Shown here one piece after another: positions 18,038 to 26,308 of a stretch of 64,000 nucleotides of DNA. The notes below the pieces were generated by a model. The model had not been told where the DNA came from and did not search any database. It was given only the letters and a program-made list of their open reading frames with translations. The DNA lies in the NCBI RefSeq assembly GCF_002209555.1, contig NZ_NJIF01000003.1, positions 248,001 to 312,000 on the forward strand. Reading direction: 5' to 3'. A program made the translations under genes and the position numbers. Source of the DNA: Achromobacter insolitus. GTDB lineage: Bacteria; Pseudomonadota; Gammaproteobacteria; Burkholderiales; Burkholderiaceae_B. Numbering within the stretch: the stretch's first letter is position 1; each line of letters starts with the position of its first letter.

Positions 18038-19015
18038 TCAATCGAGCTTTTCGATGCCGGCGGCGTCGATGATCTGTTGCCACTTGGCGGTTTCGCGGTC
18101 GATCAGCTGCTTGAACTCCGCGGGCGAACCGCTGGCCGGTTCCGCGCCCAGCGTGGCCAGGCCGGTGCGCACTTCCGGAGCCTGCAGGGCCTTCTGGATG
18201 GCGGCGTTCAGCGTGGCCACCACTTCCGCCGGCGTGCCCTTGGGGGCAACCACGCCACCCCAGGCGACCGTCTCGTATCCCTTCAGCCCGGCCTCGTCCA
18301 GGGTGGGTACGTCGGGCATCAGCGCGAGGCGTTTCAGGCTGCTCACGCCGATGGCGCGTACCTTGCCGCTCTTGACCAGCGGAGTCGCCTCAGACGTATT
18401 GACAAAGAGGTAGTCCAGGCGACCGCCCAGCAGGTCCTGGATGGCGGCCGGCCCGCCGTTGTAGGGAATGAACATGACGTTGACGCGGGCCATGCTCTTG
18501 AAGAGTTCGCCGCCCATGTGGCCGGTGGTACCCACGCCCGATGCTCCATAGGACAGGCGGCCGGGTTCCTTGCGAGCGCGGTCGATCAGGTCCTGCACAC
18601 TCTTGATGGGCGAGTCCGCCGGCACGATCAGCGCGTTGTACAGGTCGAACAGATGGGCCACGGGCGTCAGGTCCTGGTCCACGTCATACGGCAGGCGCTT
18701 GAACAGCGAGCGGTTGACGGCCAGCGTGTTGATGTTGCCGTAGCCCACGGTGTAGCCGTCGGGGGCCGCGCGCTTGACCAGCGCGATGCCGATATTGCCG
18801 GCGGCGCCGGGACGGTTTTCGACCACCACGGTGGCGCCCGTGTCGCGCGCCAGCTGGGTGGTGATCAGGCGCGACAGCACGTCGGGCGAGCCGCCCGCGG
18901 CGGACGGCACCACGAAGGTGATGGGCTTGTCGGGATAAGCGCCGGCGTTGGCGCTGGCCGACAGGACGGCGCCGAACGCCAGCGCGGAAAGGCCGCGGAA
19001 CAGTTTGCTGCGCAT
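18038..19015 (-). CDS. Bug/TctC-family periplasmic receptor
   Basis: A 325-residue receptor of the tripartite tricarboxylate family, exported by a 25-residue signal peptide ending SASANA. The family start YPDKPITFVVPSAAGGSPD and the block VVENRPGAAGNIG are present, as is the ligand-loop GAYSGVGTTGH-like YGASGVGTTGHMGG. The start at 19015 is fixed by the signal peptide and an AAGGGGAA ribosome-binding site. No TctA/TctB membrane partner lies nearby, which is common for Bug proteins. It leads the deacylase-racemase operon, so the ligand may be an N-acyl-D-amino acid or the free D-amino acid. Confidence 0.9.
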   Translation of the reverse strand: MRSKLFRGLSALAFGAVLSASANAGAYPDKPITFVVPSAAGGSPDVLSRLITTQLARDTGATVVVENRPGAAGNIGIALVKRAAPDGYTVGYGNINTLAVNRSLFKRLPYDVDQDLTPVAHLFDLYNALIVPADSPIKSVQDLIDRARKEPGRLSYGASGVGTTGHMGGELFKSMARVNVMFIPYNGGPAAIQDLLGGRLDYLFVNTSEATPLVKSGKVRAIGVSSLKRLALMPDVPTLDEAGLKGYETVAWGGVVAPKGTPAEVVATLNAAIQKALQAPEVRTGLATLGAEPASGSPAEFKQLIDRETAKWQQIIDAAGIEKLD

Positions 19016-19148
19016 GGTGGATTCCCCTTGGTTTTGTGGTGTTGAGGCCGGCAGGTTACACCCCGCGCTGGCGCTCGCCCTCATCGAAAAATGTCGAAAA
19101 CCTATAATCGGGCGTTATCGGTTTGGTGCTGAATTGCCAGGGGAAAAA

Positions 19149-20120
19149 ATGGATGCGCATGCCTACGCGGACGAGGTCGGACCCACTGCCGGGCGGCCTT
19201 TGAACCTGCGCCAGATCGAGGTGTTCCGGGCCATCATGATGGCCGGATCGATCAGCGGCGCGGGCCGCATGCTCCACGTGTCGCAGCCTGCCGTCAGCCG
19301 CGTGCTGGCATTGACCGAGAGCCGGCTGGGTTACAAGCTCTTTGAGCGCGTGAAGAGCCGGTTATCGCCGACGGCCGAAGCGCGGCGGCTGTACGCCGAG
19401 GTGGAGCAGGTCTATGGCGGCATACAGCGCGTGAATGACCTGGCTGCCAGCCTGGGCCAATCGGGCGCAGGCATGCTCAAGATTGTTGCCAGCGCCAGTT
19501 TCGGACAACGCCTCATCCCGATGGCGCTGGACCGCTTCCGCGGACGCAACGCCGACGCGCGCGTCGATTACCGCAGTGTGACGTTTGATGAGCTGGCGGC
19601 GTATTTTCTGTCCGGCCAGGCGGACATAGGCGTGTCGATGCAGCCGCCCGATCATCCCAACCTGAGGTCCATGCGCCTGGCGCGGGTGCCCGTCATCTGC
19701 GTATTGCCGGCGGGCCATCCGCTGGCGGCGCGCGACGTGATAAGGCCTGAGGATTTCTCCACCGCGGCATGGATCGGTTATCCGCGAGACACACCGCTGG
19801 CGCGCGCGCTCAAGCCCTTCTTCGGAGAAGGGCCGGCGTGCGCGGCGGCGGTGGAGGTGCATTCACCGGTGACGGCCTGTTCGTTCGTGCAGCAAGGCTT
19901 GGGACAGGCCTTGGTCGACGCCTGGTGCGTCACGCCGGACCAGGCGGCGCACATGGTGCTGCGCCCGATCTGGCCGCAGGCCGGCGTGGATATCTGGGCC
20001 ACGCATTCGAACCTGAGCGCGCCGCCCTTGCTGGCGCGGCGCTTTCTGGCGGCGGTGAAGAAAACACTGGAAGAGGGCGCGCCGCCCGATATGGCCGAGG
20101 CGCCCGGCGCTTCCAGCTGA
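19149..20120 (+). CDS. LysR-family regulator of the D-amino-acid operon
   Basis: A 323-residue DNA-binding regulator. The helix-turn-helix is at about 20-45 (MAGSISGAGRMLHVSQPAVSRVLA), followed by the linker helix and an effector domain starting near residue 100 (GMLKIVASASFGQRLIP). The ATG at 19149 directly follows AGGGGAAAAA; the longer frame from 18948 runs through the divergent receptor promoter. It is transcribed away from the receptor gene across 133 bases, the usual arrangement for a LysR protein controlling its neighbour. The inducer may be an N-acyl-D-amino acid (inference). Confidence 0.9.
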   Translation: MDAHAYADEVGPTAGRPLNLRQIEVFRAIMMAGSISGAGRMLHVSQPAVSRVLALTESRLGYKLFERVKSRLSPTAEARRLYAEVEQVYGGIQRVNDLAASLGQSGAGMLKIVASASFGQRLIPMALDRFRGRNADARVDYRSVTFDELAAYFLSGQADIGVSMQPPDHPNLRSMRLARVPVICVLPAGHPLAARDVIRPEDFSTAAWIGYPRDTPLARALKPFFGEGPACAAAVEVHSPVTACSFVQQGLGQALVDAWCVTPDQAAHMVLRPIWPQAGVDIWATHSNLSAPPLLARRFLAAVKKTLEEGAPPDMAEAPGASS

Positions 20121-20145
20121 GGGCTTGCGCCTGCGCGGCAAGCCC
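20121..20145. terminator. Hairpin between convergent LysR and GST genes
   Basis: GGGCTTGC at 20121-20128 pairs perfectly with GCAAGCCC at 20138-20145. It lies between convergent genes and may serve both, but no T tract follows on either side. Confidence 0.4.
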
Positions 20146-20158
20146 GGCCTCTGTGGCC

Positions 20159-20770
20159 TTACAGACCTTCGGCCTTGAGCGCGGCCTGCACGCCCTTGTC
20201 GGCTTCCATGCGCTTGAAGAAGGCGGCCAGGTTGCCCAGGCCGGACAGGTTCACTTCCTTGGCATGCGCCCAACGCAGCACCACATACAGGTAGGCGTCG
20301 GCGATGGAAGGCTTGTCGCCCGTCAGATAGGACTTGCCCGCGAGTTGTCCGTCCAGCTGCGCGAACAGCTTGGTCAGCAGCGCGGAAGCGGAAGCAGCCA
20401 GCTCTTTCTGGGCAGCTTCGTCGCCCAGGAAACGCTGCGCGCCGAAGAGCATCGAGAACGTCTTGTGGATGTCCGAGTTGATGAAACCGAGCCAGCGGCG
20501 CACTTCGGCGCGCGAGCGGGGCGTATCGTCGCCCAGCAGTTTCAGTTCCGGGGCGTGTTCAGCCAGGTACTCGAGAATCGCGGCGTTCTGCGTGACGGCC
20601 CATCCGTCGTGGGCCAACGCCGGCACGGCGCCCAGGGGATTGACCTTCAAGAACTCCGGACTCTTGAGCTCGTCGCGGCTCAGCTTGTGCGTTTCGTAAG
20701 GTTTGCCAATCCATTCCAGGACGATGTGGGACGCGAGCGAGCATGCGCCGGGCATGTAGTACAGTTTCAT
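20159..20770 (-). CDS. Glutathione S-transferase, beta class
   Basis: A 203-residue cytoplasmic enzyme that conjugates or transfers glutathione. It starts MKLYYMPGACSLASHIVLEW, almost the beta-class N-terminus in which Cys10 contacts glutathione. The glutathione-binding NPLGAVPAL cis-proline loop and the SxxILEYLAE helix (NAAILEYLAEHAP) are present. The C-terminal all-helical domain begins near residue 88 and contains the N-capping YLTGDKPSIADAYLYVV motif. The ATG at 20770 is chosen over 20833 because it gives the family start and has AGGAG nine bases upstream. Confidence 0.92.
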   Translation of the reverse strand: MKLYYMPGACSLASHIVLEWIGKPYETHKLSRDELKSPEFLKVNPLGAVPALAHDGWAVTQNAAILEYLAEHAPELKLLGDDTPRSRAEVRRWLGFINSDIHKTFSMLFGAQRFLGDEAAQKELAASASALLTKLFAQLDGQLAGKSYLTGDKPSIADAYLYVVLRWAHAKEVNLSGLGNLAAFFKRMEADKGVQAALKAEGL

Positions 20771-20851
20771 CAGATGGGGTCTCCTGAGAGCAAGGACGGG
20801 GATCTCCGTTCCTGGCCCGATATGGTACGCCACCCGTTGCCGGAGATGCCC

Positions 20852-22006
20852 ATGCCGTCACGCCCCGCCGCGATCACGCGCGCCTTGTTCCTGCCGCTCT
20901 GCCTGAGCGCCGCGCTGACGGTGTCCGCGCAGCCTGGTCCCGAACCCGCATCCGTCCCGGCCCGTGTCACGGCCGTGGTGGGCGGACTGAATCATCCTTG
21001 GGGCATGGCCTTTCTGCCGGAAGGCGGCGTGTTGATCACAGAGCGTCCGGGCAACTTGAGGCTATTGCGCATTCCGGGCGGGTTGTCCAAGCCGCTGGCC
21101 GGTGTGCCCAAGGTCGCCGCGCAAGGTCAGGGCGGCCTGCTGGACGTGGCGCTTTCGCCGGACTTCGCCAAGGACCGGTATGTCTACCTGTCCTACGCAG
21201 AGGCCGACGGTTCAAAGAGCGGCACGGCGGTGGGCCGCGGCCGCCTGTCCGTCGACGGCGCGGCGCTGGAAGATTTTCGCGTGTTGTTCCGGCAGGAGCC
21301 AAAGCTGTCGTCGGGCCTGCATTACGGGTCGCGCCTGGTGCTCGACGGCAAGGGCTATCTCTACATTTCCTTGGGCGAAAACAACCAGCGGCCCACGGCC
21401 CAGGACCTGGACAAGCTGCAAGGCAAGGTGGTGCGCCTGAAGGCCGATGGCTCCGTGCCGCCCGACAATCCCTATGTGGGCCAGGCCGGCGCACGCCCGG
21501 AAATCTGGTCCTATGGACATCGCAACCCGCAGGGCATGGCGCTCAATCCCTGGACCGGCCAACTCTGGGAAAACGAACATGGGCCTCGCGGCGGGGATGA
21601 GATCAATCTGGTCCGGCGGGGCAAGAACTATGGCTGGCCGCTGGCCACCCATGGCATCAATTATTCGGGCCAGCCCATTCCTGAAGCCAAGGGCGGCGAC
21701 CTGGCGGGCATGGAGCCGCCGTTGTACTGGTGGCCGAAGTCACCGGCCATCAGCGGCATGGCCTTCTACAACGCGGACCGGTTTCCGGCGTGGCGCAACT
21801 CCGTATTCATCGGCGCTCTGGCCAACCAGAATCTCATCCGCCTCACTCTGGACGGCGACCGCGTCGTGGGCCAGGAGTGGCTGCTGACGGACCGCAAGCA
21901 GCGGATACGCGACGTGCGGCAGGGGCCGGACGGCTACGTATACGTGTTGACCGACGCCTCGCCGGGCGAGTTGCTGCGCCTGGCGCCGGCAGACTCCGGA
22001 GGATGA
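20852..22006 (+). CDS. PQQ-dependent sugar dehydrogenase family protein (YliI/Asd-like)
   Basis: A 384-residue periplasmic beta-propeller of the soluble glucose/sorbosone dehydrogenase family. A signal peptide (about 1-25, ending VSAQ) precedes VTAVVGGLNHPWGMAFLPEG. The quinone and calcium site region shows GHRNPQGMALNPWTGQLWENEHGPRGGDEIN and later PPLYWWPKSPAISGMAFY (family block). E. coli YliI oxidises aldoses with PQQ. The ATG at 20852 is preferred to one at 20822 because GGAG lies six bases ahead. The next gene starts within its stop region. No PQQ synthesis genes are in the window. Confidence 0.88.
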   Translation: MPSRPAAITRALFLPLCLSAALTVSAQPGPEPASVPARVTAVVGGLNHPWGMAFLPEGGVLITERPGNLRLLRIPGGLSKPLAGVPKVAAQGQGGLLDVALSPDFAKDRYVYLSYAEADGSKSGTAVGRGRLSVDGAALEDFRVLFRQEPKLSSGLHYGSRLVLDGKGYLYISLGENNQRPTAQDLDKLQGKVVRLKADGSVPPDNPYVGQAGARPEIWSYGHRNPQGMALNPWTGQLWENEHGPRGGDEINLVRRGKNYGWPLATHGINYSGQPIPEAKGGDLAGMEPPLYWWPKSPAISGMAFYNADRFPAWRNSVFIGALANQNLIRLTLDGDRVVGQEWLLTDRKQRIRDVRQGPDGYVYVLTDASPGELLRLAPADSGG

Positions 22007-22011
22007 ACGCG

Positions 22012-22650
22012 ATGAAACCGTATGAGCTGATCGGGTCCGCTGGCTGCGGGTCCGCCATCGTCGAGATGGCGCTGGTGCTGGCCAACGTGCCGCATACGTT
22101 GACAGACCTGCCGTACCTGAAACCCTGCGCCGAGCGCGACCGGCTGCTGCAATTGAATCCGCTCGGACAGGTGCCCACCCTGGTCCTGCCAGACGGCGAG
22201 ATCATGACCGAAAGCGCCGCCATGATCCTGCACCTGAACGACGTGGCGCCGCAGGCGGGACTTGCCCCCACCCCGGACAAGCCGGAGCGGGCGCGCTTTC
22301 TCAATCTGTTGATCCGCCTGGTGGCGGCGATCTATCCCACGTTTACCTACGGGGACAACCCGCCGCAATGGACCACCGAGGGGCCTGCGGCCGAGCTGTT
22401 GCGGCAGCGGGTGCATACGCGCCGCGCGGATATCTGGCAGGAGCTGGAGCGCCAGGCGGGCGCCCCGCATATGCTGGGCCGGCGTTTTTCAGCGCTGGAC
22501 CTGTACGTCACGGTCATGACGCGCTGGCGTCCGGGGCAGGCGTGGTTCGCGTCCGAGTGTCCGGCCCTCACGGCCGTGGCGCGCGAGGCGGCGCTCGAGG
22601 CCAACGTGGCTCGGGTGCTGCGGCGGCACTTTCCGCCGCCCACGGAATAG
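22012..22650 (+). CDS. Glutathione S-transferase family protein
   Basis: A 212-residue cytoplasmic GST-fold protein. The N-terminal thioredoxin-like domain contains GSAGCGSAIVEMALVLANVP, the cis-proline loop LNPLGQVPTLVLPDG and the ESAAMILHLND helix. The C-terminal domain has the RFSALDLYVTVMTRW N-capping region. GGAGG at 21998-22002 is nine bases before the ATG at 22012; an ATG at 22003 overlaps the dehydrogenase stop but has no spacing from the same site. It is co-transcribed with the sugar dehydrogenase. The substrate is unknown. Confidence 0.87.
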   Translation: MKPYELIGSAGCGSAIVEMALVLANVPHTLTDLPYLKPCAERDRLLQLNPLGQVPTLVLPDGEIMTESAAMILHLNDVAPQAGLAPTPDKPERARFLNLLIRLVAAIYPTFTYGDNPPQWTTEGPAAELLRQRVHTRRADIWQELERQAGAPHMLGRRFSALDLYVTVMTRWRPGQAWFASECPALTAVAREAALEANVARVLRRHFPPPTE

Positions 22651-22656
22651 ACGGCG

Positions 22657-23571
22657 TCAGCGTTGGGAGGCTTTGCGAGTCCGGGACTTGGCCCGCGCCT
22701 CGCGCAAGGCGATATAAACGCCGCTGCCGGCGATGAAGAGCGCGCCCAGATAAGCATAGGCGTCGGGCGTCTCACGCCAGAAGATCCAGCCCAGGACGGT
22801 GGCCCAGATCAGTCCGGTGTAGTCGAAAGGCGCAACCACCGATGCCGGGCCGATGCGGAATCCCTGCGTGATGAGCGCAAGGCCCAACGTGCTGAACAAC
22901 GCCACCGCGCCGAAATACGGCAAATCCGCGACGGCCGGCGGCTCCCACACGAGGGGCAGCGCGACCGCGCTGCATACCAACTGGCCCAGGACGATGTACA
23001 GGGTGGTCGTCAGCATGCCTTCATTGCGATTGATGCCGCGGGCCGTGATCATCATCACTCCGTATAGCAATGCGGTGATTAGCGGCAACAGGGTTGCCGC
23101 CTGGAAGGTCGCGGCGCCGGGACGCACCACGATCAGCACGCCCGCAAAACCGGCCAGCACGGCCAGCCAGCGCTTGCCGTCCACGCGTTCTTTCAACACC
23201 AGCACGGACAGCGCGGTGACGAACAAGGGCGCGGCGAAGGCAATGGCGGTAGCCTCGGCCAGTGGCAGCGTGCGCAGCCCCAGATAAAAACAGTAGGCTG
23301 AGACCACGTTGATGGCGCCGCGCGTCAGGTGCAGCCCGGGATGGGCGGTACGGAGCACCCGGCGTCCGCCCAGCCACAAGGCCAGCGCGGTGACGAAGGG
23401 CAGGGCGATGAGCGCCCGCAGGAACAGGATCTGCAGCGGGTTGTAGTTGGCACCCAGCCACTTGGCGTTGGCGTCGCTCAAAGTCAGGAAGAAAATGCCG
23501 CCCACCACACAGGCGATGCCTGCGGCAGCGGATTGATTCTGGGCAGCGGGGAGTACGGAAGAGGTGGACAT
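22657..23571 (-). CDS. EamA-family (DMT) membrane transporter
   Basis: A 304-residue inner-membrane protein with ten predicted helices in two EamA repeats. The first repeat begins at about residue 17 (IACVVGGIFFLTLSDANAKWL) and the second at about 155 (LPLITALLYGVMMITARGIN). The family block PLFVTALSVLVLKERVDGKRW links helix 4 to 5. Such proteins export amino acids or other small metabolites. It ends six bases from the convergent GST gene and is transcribed alone. No substrate can be named. Confidence 0.85.
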   Translation of the reverse strand: MSTSSVLPAAQNQSAAAGIACVVGGIFFLTLSDANAKWLGANYNPLQILFLRALIALPFVTALALWLGGRRVLRTAHPGLHLTRGAINVVSAYCFYLGLRTLPLAEATAIAFAAPLFVTALSVLVLKERVDGKRWLAVLAGFAGVLIVVRPGAATFQAATLLPLITALLYGVMMITARGINRNEGMLTTTLYIVLGQLVCSAVALPLVWEPPAVADLPYFGAVALFSTLGLALITQGFRIGPASVVAPFDYTGLIWATVLGWIFWRETPDAYAYLGALFIAGSGVYIALREARAKSRTRKASQR

Positions 23572-23637
23572 CTACAGCCTGGGGGTTGGCGGTTCCGGCC
23601 GCCTGAATGTGGGAAAGGAGAGAAGGCGCGCGCGTGT

Positions 23638-24015
23638 TCAGCTCTGGGAGCGATAAGCCGCCAGCGCGACCATGCCCCACGACGCCAGGAACGCCACTCC
23701 GCCGAAGGGCGTGACGGCCCCCAGCCAGTGCGTGCCCGTCAGGGACAGCAGGTAGAGGCTGCCGCTGAACAGTACGATGCCCGCGAACATCACCATGCCG
23801 GCAGCCGACAGCAGCGGCGAGCCATAACGGGCGCCCAGCAGCGCAACGACGAACAGGCCCAGCGCATGAACCAGGTGGTAAAGCACACCGGTCTGCCAGA
23901 CGGACAGCAACTCCGGCGTAAGCATGCGCTTGAGGCCATGGGCGCCGAATGCGCCCGCGCCCACGGCCACCATTAGATTCAACGCCGCGAGTATCGTCAG
24001 CTGTCGGTCCGTCAT
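23638..24015 (-). CDS. DUF423 small membrane protein
   Basis: A 125-residue inner-membrane protein with four predicted helices. It shows the DUF423 pattern: GAGAFGAHGLKR near residue 20, the WQTGVLYHLVHALGL block, FSGSLYLLSLTG and the closing TPFGGVAFLASWGMVALAA. The function of the family is not established. It is divergent from the toxin-antitoxin pair and 66 bases from the EamA gene. Confidence 0.88.
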   Translation of the reverse strand: MTDRQLTILAALNLMVAVGAGAFGAHGLKRMLTPELLSVWQTGVLYHLVHALGLFVVALLGARYGSPLLSAAGMVMFAGIVLFSGSLYLLSLTGTHWLGAVTPFGGVAFLASWGMVALAAYRSQS

Positions 24016-24126
24016 CGCCAGTCCTTGGAAGTGTCTGATTAATCGTGTTACAGCCGCCTATGATATGCCCAAATCTGTTAACCGCTGGGGCATGGACGGA
24101 ATTGGGGGCGGATCTTGTTACGGGGA

Positions 24127-24159
24127 TTCCAAATGAGATATTATGAATTCAATTTGGAA
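24127..24159 (+). promoter_or_regulatory. Dyad upstream of the RES/Xre module, candidate antitoxin operator
   Basis: TTCCAAAT at 24127-24134 faces ATTTGGAA at 24152-24159 across 17 bases of AT-rich DNA. It lies 49 bases before the antitoxin ATG, where autorepressing Xre-type antitoxins bind. The region stands out as AT-rich against its flanks. Confidence 0.5.
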
Positions 24160-24208
24160 AACAGCTACGCCGGCAAAGCCCGGTGTAGCGCCTAGCCGGA
24201 GCTGAGCC

Positions 24209-24673
24209 ATGAGCATAGCCGTCCCCGAAAAATCCACCGACAAACGCGCCACACGCCATGCCGCGCGTGCCAAGCAGTTGTTCCGCAGCCTGGTGGACAG
24301 CCCCCTGATCGACATGGCGCGCGATGTGCGCCGCGGGCTGCCGGCCCAGATGGTGGACGACGCAGCCGACTACCTGCAGGTGCCCAAGTCGGAAATCATG
24401 GCCATTACCGAGGTCAAGGCGGCGTCGCTGTCGCGCTGGAGCCGCGAGGGCCATATGCTGCCCCTGGGCGAGTCCGACCGCCTGGCCCGCGTCGCGCGGG
24501 TGGCGCGGGTGGCGCGCCAGGTGCTGGGCAGCGACGAAGAAGCGGTGGCCTGGCTGAATACCCCGGTGCCGGCGCTGGGCAACGTCAAGCCGCTGTCGCT
24601 ACTGACTTCGGACGCCAGCAGCCGTATCGTCGAAGATACGCTGGCGCGCGCCGCAGCCGGCGTCTACGCATGA
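24209..24673 (+). CDS. Xre/MbcA/ParS-type (DUF2384) antitoxin
   Basis: A 154-residue antitoxin of the RES/Xre class. The middle shows the helix-turn-helix-like region VDDAADYLQVPKSEIMAI and the C-terminal DUF2384 segment shows LGSDEEAVAWLNTPVPALGN, the usual toxin-binding end. Between them, residues 92-103 read LAR-VAR-VAR-VAR, encoded by three near-identical nine-base units. Such proteins neutralise the RES toxin and repress their own promoter. The stop overlaps the toxin start by four bases (ATGA). Confidence 0.88.
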   Translation: MSIAVPEKSTDKRATRHAARAKQLFRSLVDSPLIDMARDVRRGLPAQMVDDAADYLQVPKSEIMAITEVKAASLSRWSREGHMLPLGESDRLARVARVARVARQVLGSDEEAVAWLNTPVPALGNVKPLSLLTSDASSRIVEDTLARAAAGVYA

Positions 24674-25185
24674 CGGACGACAGCATTTCGATCTGGCGCA
24701 TCGGGACCACGGCGGGCAAGTACCGGGCCGACGATCTGAGCGGGGCGGGCGCAGCGGCGGTGGGCGGGCGCTACAACAGCCCAGGCACGCCGGTGGTCTA
24801 TGCGTCGGCAAGCGTGTCGATGGCGGTACTGGAAACGGTGGTGCACTTCGCGGCTCGCGCATCCGAGCAAGCCAATCGCTACCTGATCGAGCTGGCCGTG
24901 CCGCGCGCCGTGCACGAGGCTCGCCAGACCCTGAGTCTCACGCAGCTGCAGGAAGATTATCCCTTCTGGGATGCCGTGCCTTTCGCGGAAGCGTCGCAGG
25001 CCGTGGGCGACAACTGGGTGCAGTCCGGGGTGTCGGCATTGCTTGAACTGCCCAGCGCCATCGTGCCGTATCGGGGCGTGCCGGACTGTAATTTCCTCAT
25101 CAATCCTGCGCACCCCGATGCGGAGCACATCGTGGTGGTGCGGCGCGAACGCTTCATTTACGATCCGCGCCTGCGCCCCGCCTGA
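24670..25185 (+). CDS. RES-domain toxin (NAD+-consuming)
   Basis: A 171-residue toxin. The RES-domain motifs are visible: the early Arg in WRIGTTAGKYRADD, the GGRYNSPGTPVVYAS block that supplies the second Arg and Tyr, the S-V-AVLET helix, and the late SVIV-like ELPSAIVPYRGVPDCNFLINPAHPD serine-asparagine region. Characterised RES toxins such as MbcT and Rse degrade NAD+ in the cytoplasm. It is translationally coupled to the antitoxin. All core residues appear intact, so it is probably active. Confidence 0.88.
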   Translation: MTDDSISIWRIGTTAGKYRADDLSGAGAAAVGGRYNSPGTPVVYASASVSMAVLETVVHFAARASEQANRYLIELAVPRAVHEARQTLSLTQLQEDYPFWDAVPFAEASQAVGDNWVQSGVSALLELPSAIVPYRGVPDCNFLINPAHPDAEHIVVVRRERFIYDPRLRPA

Positions 25186-25187
25186 GC

Positions 25188-26246
25188 TCAGTTGGTGAGC
25201 ACGGCGCGGCCAACGACCTTGCCGGCTCGCAGCGATGCGAGCACGCTGTCGGCCTCGGCCAATGCATGCCGGTGCACCGGCATGGGCGGCACCTTGCCGG
25301 CCCTGACCAGTTCCATGAGTTCCTGCAGCTCTGTCAGGTTGCCGACGTAGCTGCCGACGATGGAAAGGGCCTTCATGGGGATCAGCGCGATGGGCCAGGA
25401 CGATGCGCCGCCAAACAGGCCCACGATGATCAGCTTGCCGCCCTTGGTCAGGAAGTCGAAGGCGAGCGAGGTGGTCGCGGGCGCGCCCACAAGGTCGATC
25501 GCGGCCTGCGCGGGCTTGCCGCCGGCCGCTTTGATGATCTGCTGCGCGGCATCGGGCGCCGCGCCGTCGATCGCAGCCAGGGCGCCTGCCTCCAGCGCGG
25601 CCTGGCGCTTGGCGGGGTCGATGTCCACCACGATGGCGCCCGCGCCGCCCAGCGCCTTGATCAGCGTGAGGCTCATCAAGCCCAGACCGCCAGCGCCAAA
25701 GATAACCACCGGATGCGAACGGTAGACGTCGGCGCCGATCTTCTTCAGCGCGGAATACGTGGTGAGCCCGGAGCAGGCATAGGGCGCAATCTGCGCGGGA
25801 TCCAGGTCGCCGATATCGATCAGGTAGCGCGGATGCGGCACCAGGATGTGGTCCGCGTACCCGCCGGCGCGGTGTACCCCAAGGCAGGCGGGCGCGGAGC
25901 AGTGGTTTTCCATTCCGGCGAGGCAAGGCGGGCATTGGCCGCAGCCGATCCATGGATAGACCAGGTAGTTGCGGTCGGCGGCAAGTCCCTGGGCCTGCGG
26001 GCCAGCCGAGACGACGGTTCCCACGGTTTCGTGGCCCATGGTCAGCGGAAGCGAGACGCCGCGGTCCTTCAACGACAGCGTGCGGCCCTGGCCGAGGTCG
26101 TAGCCGCCTTCCCACAAGTGGATATCGCTGTGGCAAACCCCCGCCGCGCGGACCTTCAACAGCACCTGCGACCCCTGGGGCGTGGGCGTGGGCTGGTCCA
26201 TTTCCTGCAAGGGCTCACGGAAGTTCACGACGCAATAGCACTTCAT
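25188..26246 (-). CDS. Zinc-dependent alcohol dehydrogenase
   Basis: A 352-residue cytoplasmic medium-chain dehydrogenase that oxidises an alcohol to an aldehyde with NAD+. Catalytic zinc ligands are in AGVCHSDIHLW and MGHETVG. The structural zinc site has four cysteines in IGCGQCPPCLAGMENHC. The Rossmann motif is GAGGLGLM and the acidic VDID after it points to NAD+. A strong AGGAGGAGA precedes the ATG at 26246. It is the second gene behind a Liv-type receptor, and a small hairpin lies between the two. The substrate is not evident. Confidence 0.9.
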   Translation of the reverse strand: MKCYCVVNFREPLQEMDQPTPTPQGSQVLLKVRAAGVCHSDIHLWEGGYDLGQGRTLSLKDRGVSLPLTMGHETVGTVVSAGPQAQGLAADRNYLVYPWIGCGQCPPCLAGMENHCSAPACLGVHRAGGYADHILVPHPRYLIDIGDLDPAQIAPYACSGLTTYSALKKIGADVYRSHPVVIFGAGGLGLMSLTLIKALGGAGAIVVDIDPAKRQAALEAGALAAIDGAAPDAAQQIIKAAGGKPAQAAIDLVGAPATTSLAFDFLTKGGKLIIVGLFGGASSWPIALIPMKALSIVGSYVGNLTELQELMELVRAGKVPPMPVHRHALAEADSVLASLRAGKVVGRAVLTN

Positions 26247-26279
26247 GGGATGTCTCCTCCTAGGTGTTTTCTACTGCCG

Positions 26280-26294
26280 GCCCGCTGGGCGGGC
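26280..26294 (-). other. Small intercistronic hairpin between receptor and dehydrogenase
   Basis: GCCCGC at 26280-26285 pairs with GCGGGC at 26289-26294 around a three-base loop. It follows the receptor stop on the minus strand by about 15 bases and resembles message-stabilising hairpins behind receptor genes. Confidence 0.4.
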
Positions 26295-26308
26295 GCGGCG
26301 TGGCAAGG

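Noticed and set aside
16758..18413. A 551-codon plus-strand frame over the deacylase and receptor
   Set aside because: It spans two real minus-strand genes, has a His/Arg/Gln-rich composition typical of antisense reading, and shows no domain.
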